Shown: in pieces, positions 31,454 to 46,400 of the stretch | Layout of the letters: each line of letters opens with the position of its first letter | Numbering within the stretch: the stretch's first letter is position 1 | Source: Anthopleura xanthogrammica | Lineage: Eukaryota > Cnidaria > Anthozoa > Actiniaria > Actiniidae | Assembly: GCA_964019055.1 (NCBI GenBank) | Contig: OZ025207.1 | Coordinates: forward strand, 21,396,617 to 21,460,616 | Direction: 5' to 3' | DNA: 64,000 nt | Notes under the pieces: generated by a model | Seen by the model: the letters and a program-made list of their open reading frames with translations, nothing else | The model's database searches: none | What the model was told of the DNA's origin: nothing | Made by a program: the position numbers and the translations under genes

Positions 31454-34400
31454 CTGTATCTTTGGTGGCAGTTCAGAGTCGATATACACGCTCGTAATTG
31501 TGTTTGCTTTGCTCTCGACCTGTTTTTGGTCATCTGTACTGTAGTTCCCACTCTTTGCACATTCTGTTGCATTGTCTACCATTTCCTTGAACCTTAAAGT
31601 GAAAGAGGATATAAAGGAATGAGCCATTTGCATCAAACATGTGCTGCAATAATGGCAAGGTCGAAACTATTGTCATATCTTACGGTACCCGATTTAAAGG
31701 GGAGGGATGGATCACCAATCCTGGATTTTGTACCGACTAGCCGACTCCCAGACCGCACATACATCTAATCCCTTGCACTACCTGCAACACACATTGAAGT
31801 CAGAAAGAAAAGAGTTTTGCTTACGAGAAACCATTATTCTAACAATCTTCCTTTGTAAGACATAGCAAAGAAACACAGCAAAGAAACACAGCAAAGAAAC
31901 ACAGCAAAGAAACAGGACACGAAACCATCAAAGTGAAACACTCAAGTATTCTCTCGTCTAATCTTAGAGACTATAGAAAAAAAATATATCTGAAGCGCTT
32001 TTTGTTAAAGAACAAACGCCAAGCCTGAATGAACAGGGAAAATCTATCCCCCTGAGCCTTCTAAACTAAATTATACGTCCTAATCCAGTTCATTTGCTGT
32101 TGATGGCCTTTGGAGAAAGGCCGAAATATACTCAAATTATAAAAAAATGACAAGTCTTCTCGTAATTTTATTCTATTTTGTTCTATACTATTTTAACAGC
32201 TATTTTCGCGACTGGCCCATTCACAACAGCTTGTACTTCCGACATAATTAATCAAGCCCACTACTTGTTTCAGGTTTTGATAAAGTTGACTCTTTCTTGT
32301 TTCTTTGTCTTTCACCCTCCGAGGCATCACATGCCGCAGTAAACGACTACACATGACTGTAAGCTGACTGCGTAGAGCCAAGTGAAGTCGTGCACCACAG
32401 TATGCGTCTCGCAATCATGCAAACAAACTTGGGGGAGGTAGGGTGGGTGGGTGGAAGGATGATGGTGTCATAGAGTTTCACTGATTTGGTTTTATTCTTT
32501 TACTATTCTTTTTCTTGTCTCGTCTCGTGCGGAACGCTCATCAGCTGAATCGCAAGTTTTGATTAGAATTCTTTTTGGCTGACAGCACATTGTTGGCAGT
32601 CTTTGACCACCAACTGAAGCATACGATGAGATTCAAAGACTTTTGAAGCTGATTGAAATCCAATATTTGTTGGTAAACATTTCGTTTGAACGAAACTTTA
32701 TGAAATGTCTAGGAACATACAACTTTCGGATTGGTACCCCAGATGCTTTGCCCGCAGAGATACAATTTCATAATGAGACCGGGCGCGGCCGTGTGTATTA
32801 TGAGAATCACAGATAACAATAGACCTCTAACCTCATGAGGTTTCATACCTAAACTACCACAATCCTTTTCAAAATCTCTTTTCATATTCAAATGTTAAAA
32901 CTCCTTTGAGAATACCAAGACAGTATTGAAAATTAGCACAACAAACAATCCTACCGAAAGGGATTCTGGAAGTGTAGGTATAAAACGTCATCATGCTTGA
33001 TGCCTATTCTACAAAAGGCAAATCAAACATACTTGATAACTTCTTTCCAGAATGTCAAGTCATTCACCAGTTTCTCTGTGCCGATGGACCTGTTGTTGAT
33101 CATTCTTCTTGTAGGGTTTAAAGCATGTCTCCGGTTGTCTGAAAAACAATTCATATAGATTAAAAATAAAAGATGCCTTTTTCGAAACCATACTGCTGTG
33201 TGCCTTGTTTGCAGACTTATTTACCCAGGGTTACTCTGATTTCAGCGTCAAAATATTCACAAATATACCAACAGGCTAGAAAAGTAAAGAATGCACAACT
33301 TCAACAATGCAAACACTTTTCCACAAACTGATGAATGAATGAAATTGGATGGACGCCGGGATAAATGGAATGGGATGAATGGATGGAGGAATAAATAGAA
33401 TGGATGGATAATATACTTACTGTGTTCTATAGTAATATCTTTTTCCCTTCTGAGAAACGCAATGAATTCTCTTTCCAGTTTAATGGTGTTTATTCCCTTC
33501 TGGAAACTCCTGACGTTGCTAGCGAACATCGCCCACAAACCGCGCTGTTGGTCAACAAAATCAAAAAAAGTTTAATTTGATTTAACCAAACTTACGAAGA
33601 AGTAGCATTGATAGGGCATTGTGGTAAGCTTTGGTATCATTGTTTGGCAATTCTGTTATGATTTTGATTATTTACGCATATAATCCAAGGTGTCTTTGCA
33701 ATGTATACAGCTATTTCAAAAATATATCGAAGGGGCGAACGAACGACGATCGGTGATGTGCGATCGCACGACCAAAAGCCGAGGAACTGTGGAACGATAA
33801 AGATTTCCTCATATTCATACCTAAGCAATGCCTGCGCAATTCAGCGAAGACCTTAGATGGCGAGTAGTATGGCTCGTTCATCTTGTGAATTTTCAATTGG
33901 AAAGGTGTCCCTTTATTGCATATTTTACCTCGCCAATAGCCAAACAAATCGTCGTTCAACTCTAGAGAAGGATAGTATGAGGGGAAGGCACTAAGGACAA
34001 TCACTAACAGGTTTTTTTACGTCATCAGTGCATGTATCCTTTACGTCCCATGGATTCTAATTAATAATGATGAATATGGATATTGAACTCACCGTCTTTC
34101 CATGAGCCGCTATCTTCGCCACCCCAGCCAGTGTGTTTCTCATTGCATACTTGTTCAAGGTTTCACTGTGGTCCTCTTCAGGGAATGTGCCTACATATTT
34201 ACGAAACCTAAAATAAAGAAATATCCAACGTCAGAAGACGAATAGCTTGGGACCGGTCTTTATTTAGATGTGGGATCGCTGTTGTTGTTGTTTTTGTCAA
34301 TTCAGTCGGTTAGCTTTTCAATCGCTCGCTATTTAGTTCGTCCTTTTGTCCATCCCTTCTTTCTTTCTAGCTTCAATAACTTCTTTTCATTCATTCGTTC

Positions 34401-37400
34401 GTTCATTCATTTGCTCACTCGTATTCGATCCCGCTCGCCCGATATTTGTTTATCAGATAATATATCTGCACAATACTGATCTTACCATTGCTCCTCCAGT
34501 GTTCTGGCCACACAGGTCTGGGCAGAGATCAGCATGGGTGGTGTGACCTTGTCCAACACTGGAATATCCCGGATGATATCCGCTTTGCATTGCAGATTCT
34601 CAGCTTTAAGAAAAAATATCGAATTATTTTTTTTGGATTTGAATTTTAAGCTGTTTTGATAAATTACCTATCAACACCGTCATCATCATCATCAACAACA
34701 ACACCACCTTTATCATCATCGTCGTTGTCATCATCATCGTGACCACGACCTGCACCATCATCAATACTATCGTCACGTCATCCTCATCATTATCTCCAAC
34801 ATTCAATCCCCATCACCTTCCTTGTCATCAACATTATCACCATCGTCAATTTCATAATTATTATGAATATCGTCACCATCACCACGACCTGCACCATCAT
34901 CAACACCACCATCATGTCATGATCATGATCATCATCTCCACCACCATCAGCATCATAATCATCATCACCACGACCTGCACCATCATCAACACCACCATCA
35001 TGTCATGATCATGATCATCATCTCCACCACCATCAGCATCATAATCATCATCACCACGACCTGCACCATCATCAACACCACCATCATGTCATGATCATGA
35101 TCATCATCTCCACCACCATCAGCATCATAATCATCATCACCACGACCTGCACCATCATCAACACCACCATCATGTCATGATCATGATCATCATCTCCACC
35201 ACCATCAGCATCATAATCATCATCACCACGACCTGCACCATCATCAACACTACCATCATGTCATGATCATGATCATCATCTCCACCACCATCAGCATCAT
35301 AATCATCATCACCACGACCTGCAGCATCATCAACACTACCATCATGTCATGATCATGTTCATCATCTCCACCACCATCAGCATCATCATCTTCATCATAA
35401 CGACCTGCACCATCATCAACACCATCATCTCTATCATCATCTCCATTACCTTTTTTGCCATCACCTTCATTATCACCATCGTCAATTTCATAATCAGTAT
35501 GAACATCGTCATATCATCATTTTGTCTGTGATTTTGGCCGTCACAAGAAATAAACAAAAAAATTAAAAACTCCCTTCATATGTCAGTTCCAACTTACTGG
35601 CAGGCACCTCAATGTTGATGAAATACTTTCTCACGATGACGTTTGCCCTCCCTTGTCGAGACTTGGCATCTTTGCAGTTATTCTTCATGTTTTCAACAGC
35701 TTGCCAGAAGAGAAGGGGTATCTCAGATGACTGTTCCTGAAGATATGTGCGAAACCAAGCAAACTGTGCCGTCTCGTGGAGACACTCTTGGAAAGCCCTG
35801 GTAGAATTTAAAGGTCAACTTCATCACGACATGGAAAATTATGGGAATGTACTGTACTGTACTTTGCCTATGTCAAAAGAATTGTCTTGGGCATCCCTTC
35901 CCATAATTAAATAGAACCACAAAAGACGTGGCCGCCATGTTGGTTGGCATAACAATATAAAACCAAGTACAGTAAATCTCTAATTCAAGTCATCCAACAT
36001 GACGGCTATGACGTCACAGGTATGGGGACAAAAGACATGACAGCCATGCTGGTTGACATAGCAAAAGAAACCAAGACCAAATATTTTGTTCAAGTCATCC
36101 AACATGGTGGCTATGCCTTCACATACACCTGCTCAGTATCTGCTCTAGATGTACTGAAAAAAATATAATATTCGAGGTATGAGTGCCATTGATGTGAATG
36201 AGTTTGTATGTTTCACTTGACGTATTGACCTGTCTCGTGCGGAATGTTCATCAGCTGAATCGCAAGTTTTCAATATAATTCTTTCTTGCTGACAGCATAT
36301 GTTGGTCATGAAGAGTTTGACCAACATTTGGAGCAGATAATAAGATTCAGCTGCATGATTAAAACCCAGCAGCTTTATAACTGCCCACAGGAGAATAACA
36401 TATGGTCTTAAGTGGAAAAATATTACGGCCAGACGAATAACGCCTAGATATCACTATGCAGTATCCACTATTTACAGAAAAAATGTAATACAATGGCTCA
36501 CTTAAGTAGTGTTAGTGATAAACATTTAAAGTACCTTGGTCTGTTTGGTCTTGCTTTAACAACTTGTGCTCCTTCTTCTTTCTTCTCCGTAACTTCCTTC
36601 TTAATCTGTCCATAGAAATGCGAGACTCTCCTTGCTCGCTCCATGTCGCGTTGTTTATTGACTTCTTTCAAAGAAGGTATCTTCTCTCCTTCGTATATTT
36701 CTTCCTCTTCATCATCGTCTTCATCGAATCCTGGAATAACGTGAGGGAACCATTTGAGCCCTTTGGTGATTTACAATGATCATTACATGCTTTGGTAGCC
36801 ACTTTTTGAATGTTCTGGATCCGTCGCGCAATGGCGTAGCGAGAGTTCCAGAATTGAGTTGAGCTAGGGTGGGGAGAGAGAGGAAACGAACGAGCGCGTT
36901 TTGGCGCAAACGTTCCCGCCAAACCCATAGTCAAGTTCCCATTAGCTTTGGAGAGAAAACTTTAATCGCAAAAGGGGCTCGTAACAAGAAACAGCGTCAA
37001 ATTCCTCAAACACTTTGAACTTTCTTGACAAAAAAATGAGACATAAAATAGAAACCCTTGGTGCTACTGGTCTGAGTTATTCTGAGTTTGATATTGCGAA
37101 CACCCGATGGTATTGCATACGACATTGCTTGCAATGGGAGAAGATTAAAAATTCGATGCAACGTGTTATCGTGTGCCCGCAACTTAAGCATCCTGTGCGC
37201 AGCAACGTACTTCTGATCCCCCTATCTTCCTCTCTTCCTGATTATTGCCCTTGAGGAAGTGGGTTTGGGGGAGCCTGGTCTGGGGGTGTACTTACCAGGG
37301 TCCTGAAGACTGATCACCAACTGCAACGCGCGTAACATGTTCCGATTGGCCAGTTTAGTTGTGTCTTCATCGCTGTGATAACCAGTTTCTTCCTGTTCTT

Positions 37401-40400
37401 CTTCTGACTCGGACTCATCTTCTCCTTTCTCTTTTAACTCTTCTACCTTGGGCTGGACTCTTACAACTTTCTTGTACCTTGTCTGTTTTGGACAAGATGT
37501 CATCAGTTTCAATTACAAAACGCGTTCATCTTTTGACGGAAAAACGGTATTTTGGGCTAACTGTACCCGATTTGGTTGGGCACTGGTCTCTCATGAGGTC
37601 GTGAGTTCAACATCTGGTTGGACCACCACTCAGGGTCTTAAAATATGTGGCGTGCTACCTTTGCTCTAAAAATATCTACAAATGGTTAGCCTTTTGCCGT
37701 GGCTCGGAAGACACTTGAAATAGTGGTACCATCTCATTTACTGAGAGACGCTGTACATAGACGACCACAAGTTTGTCAATTGCGATTGTCACTTTTCAGT
37801 CACCCTCTCTAAATAAAGTTGATTTGTAACTGCCGGGCCGTGCCTGGCAATGCACGTCAATATTTACTTGTACATGTGTAAAGTCGGACAATAAACAAAG
37901 GTGTTATGCCGCAAAGCAATACAGAATTTCCTAGTTCTTACTCACTAACTTACCACTGAGCTCGTAAAGTGGTCCTCATCTGCACGGATAAACTGTAAGA
38001 CGAGAGTCGAAAGGTCCTAGAACAAAGACATTGTTTATACCGAAACAAGACTATCCATACTAAAATTCAAGGACCACAAACCCTCAGTTTTATCAAACAC
38101 TGAAAGAACCCCCGGATTATGTAAGTTGGTGGCTACTCACATATCCATCCCTGATACAACCTCTGGGCTGATCAAAGTCAGGGCGCGGCTAACTCACAAA
38201 TCAAACCCTGAAACAATTAACCTCTGGGCTGATCAAAGTCAGGGCACGGCGAAGTCACAGATCAAACCCTGAACCACATCTGGGCTGATCTAAATCAGGG
38301 TCTGGCTAACTCACAGATCGATCCCTGAAACAACCTCTGGGCTGATCTAAGTCAGGGCATGGCTAACTCACAGATCGAACCCTGAAACAACCTCTGGGCT
38401 GATCTAAGTCAGGGCACCGGCTAACTCACAGATCGAATAGAAATTTAGAGTATTAGGTTTTGCGGAGAAGTAAAAGGCGAGTGTACTACCGCTGTGCAAA
38501 CCTTGATTCCCTATGGAGGACAAGCAATCGATTGCTCAATTATCCAACATTTCTATTAAAATTTTGTCATTCTGCAGGTACAATTTTTCCACGAGACTGG
38601 AGATGATGTTGACAGCTATCTATAGTAATACCTGAACTATATTATGGGACACATGAGTCAGTAGAGCGTCTCCTTGGTCGATTGGAAGCAAATCAATCAA
38701 CTGTTTTCTTGATCTTGAATTAACAGGAACAATACGCGGGGAATCAGGCAGCAGGAATGTACCAATGAGAGTCATAGCCATGCGGTACTTATTCATTGGA
38801 CCCAGGCTTTCTGGTGGTGCGAGATACCGCTGAGCTTCGTTCCAGAACTGAAGGCGAATGAGTGCTGTGTCGTCGCGTACTCTTTCTACGTAATCATAGA
38901 AAGGTCCGCCTGCTAGTCGATCTGATGCTACTACTGCTAGGATACCTCCTGATTGGGAAGCAGCATCTGAAAAAAATGTAAATAGTGTATCACTTGTTGA
39001 AGTAGACGTAGGCTTTTTGTAGGACTTTTTGTTGCTCTAAACTTGTGACAAAATTAAGGAAATGTCAGTTTTTCTCTGCTGACCAAATTAAAATATCACC
39101 TCTCCCAAAGTACAAGGAATTATATCCCTAAACGACCCTAAACCGCATTCACTAAATTTTGGTCGCATTTGATATTTTGCCCATTGGCTCCAAAAGAGCG
39201 TGACTGTTTACAAAATATCGAGCTTAAAATCGTATACCTGTCCTTATAACGAGAGGCTTATAACAGTTTTTCTGCTCTGTCATTCACACCGTTTTGTGAT
39301 CGACACCGTTATTTTTTACGCACATGTATGAGTAAGATTAAACAAGGTGTACACTTACCCTGGAGAATCTTTTGATATTCCAAGATGTGATAGGGGAGTG
39401 CCGTACGAGGTTTGTTGAACACACCCATGACATCACCTGGTGCTACTCCAAGCTGGATCAGACGAGGCAAGGGAGCTTTCTCAATGGCTTCCAATGTAGT
39501 TGTGTAATACTTCTCTGAAAAAGTCAACCATCGGGAATAAATAATCATTTGGGTGCGTGAAGGGGGAGGTATCCATCCCATCATCATGCTTGACAGTGAG
39601 AGAAGAGTTTTCTAGCCCGAAGGCACCAGGCCGGTAGACTAAACAGACCGTACTCACAGCTAACCCCTTGCACTATCTGCAACGCACGTCGATTTGAAGT
39701 GTATAAAATATTATCATTCAAATTATTTTTTCCGTCATTTTGATTGGCCGAGAGAACTGCAAATAACGGTCTGCTCATGCGCATTACGGTTAAGAGCCAT
39801 CTTACTGCAAATATCGGTCTGCTCATGCGCAGTAACGCTGCATTTGACAATGACTCGCTTCCCCGAAAAAATGAGCTGACTTCTTTGTTATTGTTTGACT
39901 CGTGCGCACTGCCCCTCAAAGATTAGAAAAAATAATTTGAATGATAAAACAATTACTGATTGAACTCGGTTATCGCAAAATATCGAGATTTGTTAGTGCC
40001 TTGCAAGCATTTAATAATTGCTTGCTCGCCACTAACAAATCACGATATTTTGCTCAACCTCGTCCAATAATTGCTTATTATCAGGTCTATGTACGTAGTG
40101 CAATGTTTTTAGGGCTATTGCCGTGCTAGTGTTATTTCATGAAGTCGTGGTCAGGTGGGAAAAAAACTTGACTTTTGAAGAGATTAAGTCTAGCCGGTTT
40201 GGCTGGGGTAATACATGGATGGGTGACCTTAGTTTTGTCAGAGGTTTTTTCATTTTCCTTCTTTATTAATTTTACGTGACAAAAATCGCTTTAATCTTAC
40301 CTTCAGGGGTGTAGCGATTTTCGTATGACGTCATCCATTCATCATTACGACCACCTCCCTCTGAATGCAAGGCCTCAAACATTGTAATCTTCCCTTTCTT

Positions 40401-43400
40401 GTCGGGTGGTGCAAGCGCATATGGTTGATCAGGATGAGCTAAATTCACTCTTATCTGCCTCGTTAAATCCTTAGGGATTAGTTTTCGTCTCTTTGGGGCC
40501 GCCTCTTTAATAGTAGATACCTTCGGCTTCAAAATACTATGGTCATATTTCTCTTTCTCCAAATCAACTTCCTTTTTTCTGTCACCTTTTTCCTCCCCTT
40601 CGTCGCTTTCTCCTTGGGAACGTTTCCCTTCTGCCACCCTCCTGCTCAGTTCTTCTAGGGTGTCTGGCGTAGATAAGGCAGAGTCTGACGCCGAACCTGT
40701 CTTACTTGATCGACCTCTGCTCAGTGCTCTCTTGGTTAAAGGGAAAGGAGACGAGGAGCTAGACTTGAGACCTGTCGGGGTACCAGTGATATGATAGCTA
40801 TAAACACTAGTTGGTGTTTCTATTGATTCCTCAGTGCTTTCCTCTAGTGTTGAGGATGGAGTAGATCCTGGTGTTCCCTGCGGGATTTCTGCGGATGATC
40901 CTTCGGAACTGGTGGTTTCTGGGGATACTTCGGATGGTAGTTGTGGTGCAGCACGTGGGGTTGGTCTTGAGTGTCTTCGAGATGGTCTTCTAGAGTTCTT
41001 ACGTTGGTTATTCTGCGCGCTGGTTGTTGTTGCTTCAGGTGTTTTGTCATCAGTTTGCTAGGAATCATCAAAGTTACGAGATTAAGATTTGAAATCTTCT
41101 AAAAACCCTTTTATATGGGTGTTATGTTTTCTCATTCAGTTTCAAACCATGTGTCATTCCCAAGAGTAACATTTCTTTGTTTAACGGTTACGCACGAGAA
41201 GACACATGAATTTGGATACAACTCAAACAAAGAATCTTATTCTCAAAAGGATGACACGTAGTCTGAAATGGGAGAACATTATGCCAAAGCTAAGGAATAA
41301 GACATATTGCAACGATGTTGTTGCCAGTTTGAATAACTATTCTTCTGGACCTGCTAGCCTCGTGTTCATGTGGAAACATATTAGCGTTTTTACATTCATA
41401 AGAGGCTAGTCAGTCCTGAACAATAGTTATTCAAATTGGTCGCCATATTTCAATTCGGTGTATTAGTTCAGCTAATAACCTTTAAACGAAAATGAGATTT
41501 CTCTATCTACAATCTTCTTTTCTCCTCTCTCTCTCGTCCTCCTTCCTTCTCCTCTCCTATACTCCCTCCCGTCCCCCATCGCTCCATCCATCCATTTATC
41601 TATCCTCTTATCCATTCAACTACATACCTACGCATTATCCATCTATTCTTTCATTCCTCCCGCGTGCTCGTAACAGCCCTTTGATACTGTACGGTTTTTT
41701 AATCTCTCAGACTAAGGTCGAACGTCGAACTTTACACGAGCCGAAACTAATGACACCGCTTATTGATCTATTTTTTTCAATGAGTAGGAATCATTTGAAG
41801 TTCGACCTCTGACCTTAGCCTAAATTAAATTGATTACACGATTCAAACCATCTTACCCGGCTTTCTGCATCAGGCGTTGGGGTTTGACCTCCTCCTCCTT
41901 CTTCCTCTTCTTCCTCTTCTTCCTCTTCTTCCTCTTCTTCCTCTTCTTCCTCTTCTTCTCCTTGTTCTTCCTCGCCATTCTCCTCACTATCAACAACCCC
42001 CCAGAACCATTTATGCCACCGCGCATTCCTCTGTCTCTCTTCTTCTTCCTTTGCTTCAAGTTCAGTGGCGCTGCCTGTCGAACTAGGTCTATGTTGTTCC
42101 ATATATTCCTCGATATTAGCCAAATCTCCTCGATCACCCGTTCTCTCGTACTTGATCCGCGACATTTCTCTCATGGATTTAAGCTTTTCAGCGTCTGGTC
42201 CAAGGTCGGTCATTATGGACTGCTTTCGCAAAACCCTCCCTGAAAATATGAATGAATCAATATCTAGAGTAATTGGTCACATCAAGAGAGCATAAATAAG
42301 AGAAAGAAACTTCTTAACGACTTTCAACTTTCGACTCTTGATCACATATAACTGTTCCTTTTTTTCCGGCCCGGTGTCCTAAAACTGATGCGTTCTAATT
42401 GGTTGTTTGAGCGGGCTGTAGGCGTTGTTCTCAGTATCTACCATACGATATCCTGACGTCATCCGCGCACGCGCATGAGATAATCGATTGCTAAACAACA
42501 AAGCAAATTGCGAAACAAGTTGAAAAGTTAATAGGAAAAAAGATTAATATAATTAAGTTATTTAGCGTCCACGCACTTTGTAATGGGTTGGGGCGCGTGA
42601 CTTCTATTGCGTCATTCGTATCCAAAATAACGGTATTGCAATTATTTGTTATCTCGCGTGTTTGTAACTACACATAGGACGTACACGCGCGCGCCTAGGC
42701 TTTCTAAAATTCTTCAAGTAGTTGTAACAAACCTATGATAAGTAATAGAAAAAATCGTGCACGCATGAGTATTGCACCTCTCAAAAACTTGACCTGGGCA
42801 GGGATCACAGCTAAGCCCATGGCCTCGCGCAAAAACAGACTCATGCTCAACCAATTGACTAAGGATTCCGAGTGAGCTAATTTTTGTCGATATATGTGAT
42901 ACGTGGATTATTTTACCTCGATGGTCCTTGTGACGCATTCTTATCTTCTCTCTGTGTACCACAAATTTAGGTGCCCAATAGGACCCCAGTTGCTCTAATA
43001 TGATTTTCTGCAGCGGAACAAAAATATTGGCCGAGAAAACCGAGATGTTTGGTTGGCACAGTCTCTTGGTGATCTCAATAGGAGCTGAGAAAAATTTGCC
43101 ATCCAGTCCGATATTCAATCCTCCGCAAAGACTTTTCCATTTCATTAGTTCTGTCAGCTCGAAGGGAGAACCTCCCTTGAGGTACTTGCTCTGTATCTCT
43201 CGAAAACTGTAGCGTCTGTTTTGTGGTTTGGTTTGGCGGCGATAGCGCTCGGCGTCTAGCCAGAAGGAGAAGATGTGTTCTCCCATGGTGCCGCGAAGGA
43301 AGCGTCGAAAGGCATGCATTCCTTCCACGCTGCTCAGGTGCATTGCGACCAATACATTAGATTCTACAAAGGATAAACAGTGTCATATCTTAGCACACAG

Positions 43401-46400
43401 TTAGGTACCTTAATTTATAGATAAATCGTACGTAATAACTGTTTTTACGGATGCATGCAAATGAGATATTCTTTTGTTTTAAGAGTCATACAAGTGATGC
43501 TATAGGGTTGATACAATGCTTGTTGTCTCATTTGCATCTCATTTGCATGCACCTGTAGTAACAGTTATTATTGAAAAGCGTTTGTTTTCAATATTTTTGA
43601 TCCTTGAAACGACTTCTAGGCAGATCCAAGTCAGGGCACTTCTAACACACAGATAGAACCCTGAAACAACCCCTGGGCAGATCCAAGTCAGGGCACTTCT
43701 AACACACAGATAGAACCCTGAAACAACCTCTGGGCAGATCCAAGTCAGGGCACTTCTAACACACAGATAGAACCCTGAAACAACCTCTGGGCAGATCCAA
43801 GTCAGGGCACTTCTAACACACAGATAGAACCCTGAAACAACCTCTGGGCAGATCTAAGTCAGGGCACTTCTAACACACAGATCGAACCCTGTAACAACCT
43901 CTGGGCTGATCTAAGTCAGGGCACTTCTAACACACAGATCGAACCCTGTAGCAACCTCTGGGCAGATCTAAGTCAGGGCACTTCTAACACACAGATTGAG
44001 CCCTGTAACAACCTCTGGGCAGATCTAAGTCAGGGCACTTCAAACACACAGATTGAACCCTGTAACAACCTCTGGGCTGATCTAAGTCAGGGCACTTCTA
44101 ACACACAGATTGAACCCTGTAACAACCTCTGGGCAGATCTAAGTCAGGGCACTTCAAACACACAGATTGAACCCTGTAACAACCTCTGGGCTGATCTAAG
44201 TCAGGGCACATCTAACACACAGATAGAACCCTGAAACAACCTCTGGGCTGATCTAAGTCAGGGCACTTCAAACACACAGATTGAACCCTGTAACAACCTC
44301 TGGGCTGATCTAAGTCAGGGCACTTCAAACACACAGATTGAACCCTGTAACAACCTCTGGGCTGATCTAAGTCAGGGCACTTCTAACACACAGATTGAAC
44401 CCTGAAACAACCTCTGGGCAGAACTAAGTCAGGGCACTTCAAACACACAGATTGAACCCTGTAACAACCTCTGGGCTGATCTAAGTCAGGGCACTTCTAA
44501 CACACAGATTGAACCCTGAAACAACCTCTGGGCAGAACTAAGTCAGGGCACCTCTAACACACGGATCGAACCGAAATTAGCACCCGGAGAAAAACCCCAA
44601 ATCAAGAGAAACGCAGTTTTTCTCTTCTCTCTAATAACTCTTACCACTGGTCTCATTTAGGATCAACTTGCATAGCGAGTAATCCAGAAACAAGTCAGTC
44701 TTCAAGAAGAATGGTAACCGTGATCTTTGGACCCATACTTTGACTTTAGCTTGAATGACGTGCTAAGAGAGAAGAAAAGTATCTTTAGCAAGAACCATGT
44801 TTGGTCAACCATATTTTGTGTTTACATTTTGTCGCACCGTGCCGTATCCTTGCATTTTGATTGGCTGGCCAGTTACTTACCAAGGAGGCGCGCTGTGGTT
44901 GGTTAAACGGCTGCCGCTAGCTCTGTTACGATATTCTTTTGTAAGGCTATGAAAAACTCACGGTACCGACTTGTCGAACCGTTACCGTGACGGTGTCGTG
45001 TCCAAACATTTTCATTGGACGAGCACTGATTTTATGGACTGTGATTGGTTCAAAGGATGTTATCCATTCCGTTTACTGACTGTGCTTGGTCGCGCCTTTA
45101 AAAATCACGCGAAAACTACTAAACTTCTATAACCAGTCCTTGCTTTTTCACAGTCAATAGAGGCTTTGCACTATCATCACGTGATGGCAGCCATGACAAG
45201 AGGTAGAAACAATTAAATCTGGTCTAATCTGATTAACACGAGTTATTCCGTTTCCCAGGGGGAAAGACTTTATTGTTCCTGCCTCCTGTCGTGGCTGCGA
45301 TCACTTGATGGTGCAAAGCGTCTATACGAAGTCTGCTTTTGAAGTGTTACATGCAGGCAAGTTTGCTCAAGAGATGCTTAATGGCAGTACCGTTTGCCGT
45401 TATACAATTCCATTCCATCACAGCTCATAACTCAAACAGTAAAACGTTTTAATATAACCTGAAAAATATCAGCGCGCGCACAAAATCTCTGCATGGCTTT
45501 TGACGTCAGAGTACAAGAATCACTTATGTATGGTTCGCGAACGTCAACTGTATTCGCACTATCTTGGCCAGTGAAAAAGCTAGTTATCAAGGATGCAGGC
45601 GAAAATTCTATAGTTGGCGTAGGCGTTTGAAAATTATGATAAGAATACTTACATAACAGGTTCTCTTGATGGGAGGGTCGATCTCGAAGGTGCCATCTGA
45701 TGAGTTATAGCGAAGCCTTTTGCCAAAAATCTAGGAGAAAAATCGATGTGAACGAACGAATGTGGTAGAAAATAGTGTGACGGAAAAAGGTTACAAAGAT
45801 GAATATGGTTTAATGTGAAAATAAGATATGTGAATAAGAATCTTTGCACACTTACTGGAAGAGAAAGAAATGTGTTGAAAAAGTCTACAAAGGTCGAGTC
45901 TTCCAACAGCTTCTCAAACTCTTCTTGGCTGATGTCTTGAGTGGAAAATGGAAAAGAAAAATTTGTTGAATTTTTTTATTGACACGAAAAAGGGGAAGAC
46001 GAGAAGAAGAAGAAAAAATAAGAGAAAAGGAAAGCAAAGCAAAGCAAACGAAAGGGAAAAAGGGGAGAGGAGAACGAAGACAAACAAGAAAACATGAAGT
46101 AAGGCAAGAGAAGAGAACAAGAGAACAGAAGAGAAGAGAACAGAAGAGAACAGAAGAGAACAGAAGAGAAGAGAACAGAAGAGAAGAGAAGAGAAGAGAA
46201 CAGAACAGAACAGAACAGAACAGAACAGAAGAGAAGAGAGAAGAACAGAAGAGAAGAGAAGAGAAGAGAACAGAACAGAACAGAAGAGAAGAAAAAAAAA
46301 AAAAAAAAAGAAGAGAAGAGAAGAGAAGAGAAGAGAAGAGAAGAGAAGAGAAGAGAAGAGAAGAGAAGAGAAGAGAAGGGAAGACAGAGAAGAGAACAAA

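Noticed and set aside
34739..35557. His/Ile-rich and Met-rich frames
   Set aside because: They come from the CAT-rich 86-bp minisatellite in an RGS22-like intron.
40185..40240. 5S rRNA gene
   Set aside because: Only a degenerate 3'-half-like segment is present.
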